From positions 9,784,767 to 9,848,766 of the forward strand of contig CM056562.1 in assembly GCA_029721515.1 (NCBI GenBank): DNA of 64,000 nucleotides, read 5' to 3'. Positions 49,537-61,500 of this stretch are shown here, piece by piece. The notes under the pieces were generated by a model. It was not told where the DNA came from. It saw only the letters and a program-made list of their open reading frames with translations, and did not search any database. How positions within the stretch are numbered: position 1 is the stretch's first letter; every line of letters begins with the position of its first letter. The position numbers and the translations under genes were made by a program. Origin of the DNA: Synanceia verrucosa (taxonomy: Eukaryota; Chordata; Actinopteri; Perciformes; Synanceiidae).

Positions 49537-52500
49537 ATGTCTGAAAGCATTGTGAGGAAGGTTCAGCCCTTCACCATTGGGACAAGGCTGTCAGTCCCAG
49601 CTGTGCCAAAATGCCAGGAGTTTACACAGAGCTATCTGCACAGCCAGAGTCTGGATAACTGCTCTCTACAGCACAACCTGAACTCGCTTTACCTTGGTCG
49701 ATCCCAGGTCTGTGCACACGGCCCCTGTCTTGTGTCACCCATCGTCAAGCAGGTAGCCCCCGTGAAGCCCAACCAGGAGGACATGGCGGCTGAGGACCAC
49801 CTGAACCAGAACGTCACCTCTCCCTCCGCCGTCTCCAGGTCCATCAAGAAGATCACAATCTCTGGGAATAAAGGCAGATCAGAGGACAAGATGTCAGTGG
49901 GACCAGCACAGCTTCCAACCCCAGGGTCCACATCTGAAAACAACAATAACAACAACAATGTCACCGCAGATCCACATCTGCCCAGGATTGTGGGTGTGAG
50001 CTGTGAGAATAAGCCCAGCTCTCACTTCAAGGTACAGGACACACTTTTTACATTTCCAAATGTATGTGCAAAATGTTTTAGTTACATCAGGGTTATGTGA
50101 TAAATCCTTTACTTCTAACCCTTTTAACAAGTACTGGTGATGTATCTGCATGTAACAAATAAATTAACATAAAACTCAGCACGGAGAGTAGACATTTTGT
50201 ACAATTTTTCGGCAAACATAAAAAATTAATAATTTAAGTCACGTACCTGAAGAAGCCACACAGATTTGCAGTTACTGTACATAGTAATAACATTATTTGT
50301 AATTTCAGTTTTAAAACATCTTATTTTACAATACTCGAACTAACACAACATAAAATCATGTAATAATCTTTATTTTTGCGTGCCTCAATTTCCGTCCTCC
50401 TGCCCAGCCTTACCTCTAATTTACGGCTTACTTTCAGCACTACCGGCTGCTTATAGCTTCTCTTAATATTTTAGGTTTTACTCAGAAGAGGGAGCCGTGA
50501 TGAAGCTCAGCCACAGGGACAAACCGGACAAACCAGGCTGAGACTGAACGGAGAGAAATCTGTCCAACAGGTGACGTCAACAACCGTTAGCATGCTAGCT
50601 AACTGCTAATTTAAAAATGACAAACAGTGAGTTTGAGAAATAAACATGCAGTTTGTTTTAGTCTCGGAAGTTTAAATTAAAAAGCCTGTGTATCATATTT
50701 AGCCTTATATTATTTTTATTAAGTATTAGGTATTTTAATGTTGATAACTGTGTAGCATTATATTCAGGCTGTATTTGATTTGCTGTGAGGACAGTGGGGT
50801 CTTTATAGCCAGCTGTGAAGTTAACGGATCTTTAGGAAGTTTAGGAAGTGAAGTCATGTGCTGCTGTGCTCAGCCAAACGTAACCAGGTTATTAAATTAT
50901 AAGTTTGGAGCAAAGCTACACAGAAGTGGAAAACCAGTGAAGCTATGGGAGCGAGGTGTCTTTGAACGCCACACAGTTATCCCGTTGTGTCCTCCTGTTT
51001 AAGTGTAGTTCCTCAAAAGGCAAACCGGTACATGTTTGTTGTAGGACATTGTTTAAAGTAAATGGGCTGTTGGATTTGGCTTGTTTCTGGTTGAAGTCAT
51101 CAGTGTGTGTTGTGGATGAAGTGCTCTGTTACTGGAAAACATGAGGTCAGGGAAGATGTTGACAAAAGAAAAAGGCTTGCTGAAGTCCTCGTGGAGGCTG
51201 CTTACAATAACACACTGACACAGCAGTGGCCTTGTTTCCCCTTTTAGAATAAAAAACACCATACTCATCCACATCCCCTCTCACTTTGAGACCACAACAA
51301 TACTCATCTTTTCCTCCTCTCATACATTATTCATACAGATGATGGTCATAATTGCATGTGAGAAGGTGGTGATGCCTTTACCTGTCCAGGTATGACAGAG
51401 TGAACATGATCTACCAACATCCTTTCAAAGGTGATATGTTTACATGTAAGGCTGACAGTAAAACACGTCAGACAGCCAAGGATGTGTCCATTCCTGCTTC
51501 CTTCATGTGCCCAGATGTTTCCTGATTGCAAAGAAGCAGGAATGTTGGATTAGTGAAGTTGTGCCAGTCGGGTTTTATTTCATCTCACGTAGTGCTGCCA
51601 GTAGGTTTTAAGAGGGACCTTAGGGTCACACACAAGGTTATGATGTCCCTGGATAATAATAAAAAGTGTTATCAACATGAATAGACACTTAACCATCCCC
51701 TCATTGAAAGCTGCACCTCCTTCTTTTAAGTGTTATCAGAGACAGGTGTTCAGGTGTTATCTAATTAATGTTACAGTCAACTTGCCATCATGTTTTCAAT
51801 GCTTTGTTGTCTGTGTTGTGTGCTCACTCAGATCTCAGTGCCTGAATCACAGAGAAAAGAAACCCGTGTACAGACGCAGAACGAAGTTTCGGCAGCTGTT
51901 ACGTCCCAGAGTGACTGCTTCACTCAGCGCAACTCGCTCTTCAACAAGGAAGTACTGCAGGTAAAATGTTGCATGCGTCAATGGTTTGGCATGGTCAGGT
52001 AGTGGGTTTATCACACTTGCTGCATGGTTTTGAACTCATGAAAAGCTGTACTTTCCTCGCACTGTTCTGTGTTCCCTCGAATAATTGGAAACTAATAAAA
52101 TGTTTGAGGAGGGTTTGCTTTTTACACTCCACTTTTCCATCCACCTCCTCTGATATAAGAATGCTAAATGAAAAGTAGCTTAAGTGGGTTTATCTCAAAA
52201 GGCAACAAGTTGCGTTGCTGAGATGAAGAATGGAAGCTGCCTGTCGCATGACCCTGCAAGGAGAACAAAATATGTACTGGTTCTTATTTTGTATCTGTAT
52301 GAGCTGTGTTCAGCTGAGGAAAAAGAGGGAGGGGAAACCGCCACAAGTGAAGCAATTATTTAGGGATGAGATCATTGTTTGGCTCCATCTCTTCACGCCT
52401 ATGGCCCAGAGAGACTCAGCCAAGCAGCACAACTGGCTGTGTTATCTCATCGCTGCGTCCACTTCAGTGTACAAGGACATTTTTCTGTGAGTTCGGCTGT

Positions 52501-55500
52501 GGGACATTTTGTCCGGCAGTTGACTTGTCATCAACCATCCATGCGATGGGCTGTTTACTTCCAGTAATAAGAAATTCATTTGGAATGTGTCAGCCCAGGG
52601 AAACACATGATGTATGTATGTGTTGAGAACAGCTCCGTAGCACATCGTTAATGTTAACAAGCTTAGCGGCCACTTCGCTCTGAAGTGGAGTTTGCTTTTC
52701 TGTTGCTTTTGGAGGAAACTGCCCTTTGCATTTTAACTTTAGTTGAGATCAGGGGCTTTGGTATCTGGGGACATGCTTGTTTTACAGGGATTGGGTTGAC
52801 TACTCTCGCTGATGAATATGTGTTATTTCAGTATTACATCGCAGTGGAAGTGGAAGCCAGTCTTCCAGGGAGAGACTTTTAAAGGCCCCTAATGTTTCAA
52901 GCTAGGAGAGCAAAGCAGGTCACCACATGGAGAAGCACAGCGCCTGCTGAGGGCCATCTGTCTCTGAGGCTACTCTGCAAAACATCTCGCCTTTCACCGT
53001 CTCATTCCATGACAGAGAAAGCTGAAAACCCTCCACCCCCACTGTGTTTTCAGGGCCAAGATGCATACTAGAGGGGCTTGAAATCTGGCCTGTTGGTAAA
53101 CATTTTATAAAGTGTAAGGATGTGCACAATCATTTTCCAATTAAAATTATAAAATCGGGTTCCTTTGAAGTTTGAAGAAATGAAAAGCAGCCTGAAACCG
53201 GGTGGTTTCTGCTTACAGATTCTAATCACCAAACATGGAGTTTATTTTAAAATCTGGATACAGGATGCTTTCCTGTGTGACTGCAGATTTTTTTCACAAA
53301 AGAATCAGAAGCAGTGATACAATCTGAGCTGCATGTATCAGGCATCTATTCTCCGTGGCTAGACTGAGGCCTCACTGTACATTATGATAAGCACACAATT
53401 GTTGTGGAGAGTGGACAGGAAAAAACAAGGGAATCATGGACTTCCTGTATGAGGTCATTATAATGCCATGGGAGCCAGTGCGAGGAGATAGAGGCAGGCC
53501 TGTTTTGTCAAGCTCTTTTCCTTCTGTTCAGCACTGAAATACCTCAGCTGCACCAGGGGGCCTTGTAAAGTTAATGACCTGCCTCTATGAAGAGAAGTGA
53601 CATCACTTTTTAATTTTGAGTTATTTAGAGGCTGTGTCATGTGTGGTCCTTGTGTTTTATTGATCCAAAAGAGGGGTGACTGTAGACTCTGTTATTCATC
53701 GTCACTTCTACCAAGTTTCTTGGGAAATAATGCTTTGATCTAATGTAATGACTTGTGCGCTAACTGTTGTTTGACATTATACACAATGTCAACACTAGGG
53801 GAAAAAAAGTTTTCCTCATTTTATTAATGTGACTCACTCAGGACCGGTCTGAGAAGCGGAAGAACTGTAGGTGATTTATTAATCCATTCAATTATCGTGA
53901 CTTCATCTGGGTGGGTCAATCACTTCCACACCGGGTTCTTTGCAGAAAACAAACACGTCGTACTTTCCGACACTTTTGACTTTTGCAGTTCCTCACTCCA
54001 TACAGATGTTGCCAGAAAAGGCCGCTCTGTAAGACAAAGTCTTATGCAACAGAGCTCAAGCACTCGCCAAAAGAAACTTCTGCTCTGCATAACATGACAT
54101 CGGAGAACAAAGCGCTGTTCTTGATGTGTCTGAGGCTCCATATTACTCTAAGACCTGTTTTCTCTCCTCATGAGCAAAAATAAGAATAAGATTGTTTACC
54201 ACTGTGACTACCACTTTGTTTAGTGAACTGTCACACAGCCGCCATATCAAGAATGACAGGCTGTAGATGAGCCTCAGGTGTGAAAGCTCCAGATATAAAT
54301 TCCACTGAAAACAGTGCAAAATAAATACAATTTTATTCTTGTCTATTTCTGTGCTATTTCTATTTCTGTCTAATTAATACACAAAGAATTAAGCATGTAG
54401 TAGATACCAGATTTCACTTTAAAGTAAAATAGTAATATCATCAAACGAGTCCATAAACAGATGTAAATAAATGGGCGATGATGTGCACAATGTGAAGCCT
54501 ATCCTGTTTGTGGTGTAGGCAGAGTCGTGGATCAAAGGCAAGCTGCAGGACCTGAAGGATGGATGTAATATTCAGCGCTGCCCCCTGCAGGACTGGGAGG
54601 AAGCCTCACAGACGCTTCAGAGGGACCTCAAAGACTTCGAGAACACATTGATTCAACTCAACCAGGTAACAAAACAATTCAACATGCAGTGGGACTCCAA
54701 CTGGCATAATCCTAAATTGCCACCAGGGTGAGCACATTGCAGCATGATGACATGTTTAGTAACAGGTAATGGGGATCCAAATGCAAACATTAAAGGGGAA
54801 GTTCTGTGTTTTACAATTTGGACCTTATCTCTGGGATAAAATACTGTCATTTACTTACCCATTTCACTTAGGAGTCATCTGGAGTATTTCTGACAGTGTT
54901 TGGATTTGATGATATCCATTTAACAGGAGTGAATGGGGCACAGAAATGCAGCCAGTAAATGACACAAACTTGACCATTTCTCAAATAACAGACCTTTGAT
55001 AAGAGAGTTGTCCGTAACTTGAGAAAATTCAATCTGTAAACACTTCCTGTGTATCATAGTTTACTAAGGACCCCTAGTGCCTACCTATGTGGCTTTCACA
55101 GTACCTGAACTAAAATACTTATTTATAATGTTGTCACATACGCATACATACTTTGTTTTAGATCATACCAATTTGTAAAAAACAGAACTTCCCCTTTAAT
55201 CATCAGTAATAAAAGAGTCTGTCAGATCATGTAACACATAACATAATGGCCTCATAGGCATTTCCAGACAACCAGAGAGAAACGCAGACCCACAGTTTTC
55301 CAGATGCTTCTGTCAAGTTAGTTCATGCTTTCTCACTCAGGAGAAAATGTTTGGAAATGCAACATTGCTGATAATTAACCTCTCTTGACACTCATGGCTT
55401 AGGAAGGGCAAAGACAGAAGCAAGGGTACATCCAGGAAATAAACATCTGTTAAGCTGACTGGCACACAAGCAATGACTTGGACAAACGGGCCAAATGTAC

Positions 55501-58500
55501 TCGGCTACTGTTCTATGTCAGTCTGGTGACTCCAGCTGCGCTACTCCTAAAATGACCAGCGACTTTCTGTTTCAAAAGATGGGAGAGCAGCTGATCTGCA
55601 AGCTGAACCCCACATCTGATCTGGTGAAGAAGCAGCTCAGCCAGCTCAGGGATCAGTGGCACACCCTGAAGCAGACGGCTGCAAATCAGACGAGGGCCCT
55701 GGGGGGAGCCAAGAGCCTGCAGGAGTTCAACAAAAAAGTGGACAAGCTGGAGGCATGGATTAAGGAGAAGGTAAAACTACCTAGCTGTGTCATCTACTTT
55801 GAGCATTTGTCATGCTTTTCAAAGTCAAATTTACTGAACACTTAAGTAAAACTGTTGTATTTGTAAAGATAGTTGTTTTTATGGGCACGTGAAACAGAGT
55901 GAAATTAGTTCTTTTATTTTATGTATTTTCACATCCCACCAATTTTCTTTTTTCCTATTTATCTAAAAAGAAAAGCCCTCAAGCTCTCTGTCATAATTAA
56001 AACCAAAACCAGTTGGCCCACAGGCAGATATGAGTGGACAGGCCTTTCTGATCAACAGTTGTCAAGCTAACTGGCACAAAAACAGATCTTGCTAATACAG
56101 GAAATTAGCTCAGTATCCCGAAGACATCTCTTGTTTGTGTATATTCACCAGTGTGAAACATCTGCCTGTCATTATCGAAAAGCAATCTGTGTTTTCGGCC
56201 TATGTTTATCTTTTTGTTCATGTCTGGCACAAGGGAACTGATGATTGATAATGGACCTGTGGGAATGTAATGGAGGATGTTGCTTATGAAGTCTGTAAAA
56301 CATCCATCCCCAGAGGAGACTGCATTCTCGATTTAGTTCCACTCATCCTTTCCTTTGTGCATTAGTATCACATTCTCACCTAATGCTGAAGGCTGTTTCT
56401 GTTCATCATCTTCCTTGGTAGCGGAGGGAAATGTGGTTTAATCCTTGTGCCTCTGAAAAGAAATAATGGTTAGCTTTCTAACAAATGGGGGCTATAAACA
56501 CTGACTTTTATGTGTGCCAGCAGGAAGAGGAGCAGTCTCTGGTGAATGTCTTGGGTGAAAATGTTGACAAAATGCAGCTAACCAGGAGGATTTTAGATCT
56601 GAAACAGGTGAGAATCGTAAAGGTACAAGCAAAGGAGTGATTGATAATTAACAAAAGTGATTAAAAAAAACTTCATAAACAACATTCCTTGAAATATATA
56701 CATGTACAGCATCATGTGTTAGTAGTTTATAATACAGTTCTGCAGAGGTTTTCCCTGTCGTTTATCTGTCTGAGTGTAATCTGTGTCCTGGGTTGTATGG
56801 TAAAGACAGCTGAGGTCATAGTTGGATTGTGTTCTCCTGTTTCCCTGCAGGATGAGCAGCTATACAGAAACCTTCACGACGAGATCAACTACTTGGCCCT
56901 GAAACTGGAGAAACAAGGGAAGACAGATGGCAAAAACATCTCCAGCAAGAGGAAACACATCAATAAAATGTACACTTTGTCCCTCAAGTTGCACTGCTAT
57001 GCTACACGAGGCATCTCTGATCTACAGAGGAGACTGATGATGTGTGTTGTCTTCTCTGCCTAGGTGGCTGAAGGTCCAGTCTCATCTGAAAAACTACCAT
57101 GAAAATCTTCAGCTGGCACTGGAGGTGTCCTCCTTCTACCAACAGGCGGATAACACGTTGTTTGCTATTAATAGCATGGTACAATTGGTGGCTTAATTGT
57201 TTCTTTACAGCTTAGTTATACGTTTGAAATTTTGCCCACATTTACTGATTGCTCTCTTTCAGAGGAAAAGCATATCTGCACCCAAAGAACAGGACAGCTT
57301 TGGCGACAGAGAAATACGCGACATCGCCAGTCAAATCATGGTAGGATACTCTCTCACTTAAAGCAGCACAGCATGACAGCATGTTGCAGAAGCCTTCCCT
57401 GCCTAAACTACAGGCCTGTGTGTGGTAGATGCTAGATGTGAGCGTGTCCCAGGTGTCTAATCTCCATCCTGCCCTGGCTGCCGGCGTTGCACAGAAGCAG
57501 AGCGAGGTGAAGGACTGCTGGGCGCTTCTTCAGAAGGTTTTCAGGTAAGTACAAGACCAAGGATACCGCAGACAACTTTGGTGGCCGTGTGAGTACATGC
57601 ACTATTTCACCCAGTAATTGGTTCTCCACAGGTTTCCACTGAGCTGGAACTGTATTTTTCTGTTATTACTCTGCTGGTACCCTACATTAAAAGCCTTTTC
57701 CATTTGACGTTTGCATTAAGATTTCTTCCTCTCTCTCTCTTAATTAGCCTTGTTGAATTTGGGTTTGAATCAGTGAAAAATTATAAGCAAAGTGAAGGAG
57801 CAGTCTGGAGACCAACTACCACTCACCACCCACTGGTTTAGTTTCTTATATGAACATTTCTTTCTGCACCGCTTTGTGTTTGTGTGTGATTACTGAACTT
57901 GATGAATAATGTCTTGGCTTACTCAGTCAAGTTGGCAACAGGGTTTGTTCTCCTCTCACTATTAAAATCCTGCCATCACCTTGAATAGTCTGCTGAATCT
58001 GAGATATAACACGTTTACAAGAATATTTTGTAACTTTTATGGCATTTGTAAAACAAATTTATTGTTACTTTAATTGTCTTCGGTCAGAGTCCAGACTTTT
58101 ACATCATTGTACTTTTTTTTTAGACTAATCAGCACCAATATCTACTTAATGAGTACACATTTAAATACTGTGGTAAAATGGGAACCAAGCTACTTGTGGT
58201 ACATACAAATCTGTATATTTGTTATTTATATCTGTATATTAGCTTGTTCTTGTTTAGATGTTTCTTTTTTAAAAGTGGGAACTTTGAGGTGATAGTGATG
58301 TTATAGAAAATGTCAGGGGGGTCATTAAACATGGAAATTTTGTTATGGAAAGGGCTGCATAAATGAAATGTATCATGAAATTCACCCCAGGGACCATGGA
58401 TATTCATAAATACAGTTTAGCCAGTAGTTTTCATGTTATCTTGTACAAGTGTTAGACTGGCCAGTGGATAACAAAGTAGTCCTATCCTCTACCTGGGCAA

Positions 58501-61500
58501 AAAAACCTGAACATTCTCTATTTTCATAATAATAAATGCAGCCAGGAGTAACTCAAGACCACATCTCTGACATCCATCTCCAACATCTCCTGCTTTCCAA
58601 ATGTTTCTCAGGCCAAGAGCCTCTCACGTCAACGGGCTATCTTTAGATCCAAATATTACGTCATCTCATCTGTCTTATCAGCTGCATTTCATCGCTATTT
58701 AAACCAAATAACACAAACACTGGTAGAAAACTTCACAACGGAGCCATAATTGGAGTTCACTGCGGGGCCTCTGAAACTCCACTGTCAGCACCACGGTAAC
58801 CTCCTGCTCTGCTCCTCCTGCAGGAGTGACAGGACCACACTCTCTCCCACTGGCTCTGCTTTCACCAGGGAAGATGCTGACCCCATGACATCAGCCCGAG
58901 AAGCCCAGTGCAACGTGGGAACGGAGATGCAAAGGCTCATGGGAAAGGAGGTGAAGGAGGAGCAGAATCGTCTGAAAGGCTGCGTGGTAAGTAGCTTCAG
59001 CATTTCGTTCTATTGCTGGAGAAACCACACTGTGGCTCTCTAGTGGGAGAGAACAGAGCCATCGGCCTCCTCCAGTCCTACGACATCTGTGGCTGCAGAA
59101 AGTGACGCACATTGTCTTTTGGTTTGGAAAATGCCTGATTTACAATTTAAGTCATTTTTTTTCCCTAAATAACAGTGCCTTTTGGAGTCTGTCAGATGTG
59201 CTGCAGAGCAGTGGCTTCTAGTCTTGGCTTCCAACACTCCTGCTAGTTTTCCATCTTGCCAGCTAGTTAGTTGTATTTAATAACATCATCTGATGAGTTG
59301 TGACTATGAAACCCAACCACCGCTGTAGAGAATAGAGCCATATGTAACCATCAGTCTTCTCTACCTCCTGACTATAACCCCAGTCACATTGCCCCGTAGG
59401 AGTCACAGGAAAGAGCTTTTAGAGGTGTTATTTACCCTGGCACAGGAATTCCTTAAGTTTCCATGAAAAATGTCAAGCCGTGACTGTACAACATGGCTGA
59501 ATGGTGGGCCAGAGCAAATAAGCCTTCTCCTCCTACACAAGATTTAACTTCAAGGCAGTATAGTATCTTGGCTTTCAACTGCTCTTAACAAAAGTACACG
59601 GTCACTAGATTAATACTATATTAATAGATGGCCTGTGGGTGAGTCCGAGGTGAGTGGATAGTCTGCAGAGCATGTGGGTTACTCAGACACAACATTCCTC
59701 ATCTTGGAGGCCTACCAGCACTTTATTGAACACGTGGGTGATCCTATAGTAACCCCACTACCCATAAACCTACAAGGAAATACTGTTAGCGTCTCTTAGA
59801 AGAGGTTTCCAGAAACGTAAGTGTGTGGTATGTTAAAAAACAGTAATTATGTGTATATTTAGTCTTTTAAGTCAGCACATTAAATCTCTTTACAATCCGC
59901 TAGTGAATGCACAGTGTTCAGCCCAGAGGTATCCCATAATGCAATGCTCCTCTCCTGTTATTGACTCTGAGCTCTTGTGAAGTCCCTGCTGAGTCTCTGG
60001 CCTCGTTTCGCCCAGTGAGAAAGTGCCCAAATGCTCAAGGAGAGAAAACTTCACTCTTTCCATTCTCCCTGTGTTTCTAGTTCACTTTATTTCCCTTCTT
60101 ACATTTTTAGGCTCTAACAAGCCCTGTGGCCTCACCACCTGTGACAGGACCGCATCAGTCCAGCAAGCAGGCGCTGAGCTCATTGGCTTGCATGTCCTGA
60201 TCCCTTTCACTACCGTTAGTTGCCTTTATTGAGCTAATGTGCTAGGACTCACCAGGGTGCGCTGTCCGGGGGAGGCCCACTTGTTACTCTTTATGGAGGG
60301 CTTAATAAGACAGCTGGTGGTTGAACAGTAAAAGTAATTTGTCACATATTTCACAGCACAGCAACTCCTGCTCCTGCGTGTGCTAAACTGATTACAGTAT
60401 ATTTAAGTGTACGAATTGCAGCTGCACAGGTCAGTGGACTGATAAGGACTCTTGAGGCATATATTGCATATATGCTGGAGGGTGCAGACATGCTAATATC
60501 ACATTCTCTCCCTCTTTGGTGCAGTTTCACTCAGTTGATTTACTGTAAAGTTTTTACTACCTGTGTATTTGTGGATACATGCATTATAATCTATATGTCT
60601 ATGTCTGTGTCAGCAGTAGTATGGTCTCTTGTAGCTAGAGGTAAACATGGCCATTGTCTGTTTCTCTGGCTAATTGTAGCCAGATGCTGAGGCTGCAGAC
60701 CAGATGGGCTTGGTGCTAAGTGATAGTTCTTGGCTGACATCACTTCATAGCACGCTGCAGAAAGACACACTGAGGAAGAGGAGATCAGTAGAAAACAGAT
60801 AGGAATCAACAGCACCAAGACAGAGAGAAGTATGCTGAAATAAGAGATGACTAGATAAGGTCTAAAAACACAGAATACAATTGGATATGACATAGTGAAT
60901 CATTAAATGTCCATTTTTAGCTGTGTGGCTGACGTAGTTCTTTTTCATATGGCAGAATGGGATGTCGAGTGCGCTACAGGACTTATTTACAGTGGAAGCC
61001 ACTGTGAAGGATGAAGGACAGAAGCAAATATCTGGGGAGGAGACGTCATTGATGGTTATCGACCCTGTCAAATGAATCACAGTAGTTTGTTAGTTCTGCA
61101 GCTTTAGCACAGAAATGGGCCGATAATGTGCCTCTGTGAAACTCAGACTGGCCTATAAAATGACTGGCATGTTAGTAAATGATGTTAGACCCCTTTAATT
61201 TACTGCATCTCTTGCATAATTTTGGAGGCGACACTTTTCTCCAGCTCTCTGACTCACTTCTTCTATGAGCCCAGTCAGAAAATAACATGGTGCAACTCCA
61301 TAAAACACCATTATTAATGGCTGTTTTGTGCTTTTTGGCCATCATGTAACTTCAGCCTTTCTGATTTTTTTATGCGAGAGAGCACTGACAGATGCATATT
61401 TGCCTTGCTGATTAGTGCAGAGCCCTTACTTGTGTCAGCATTGTTTTTACTGGCATATGTAAAAGACATTATCTTATATAGAACAGTTAACACAGAGTGG

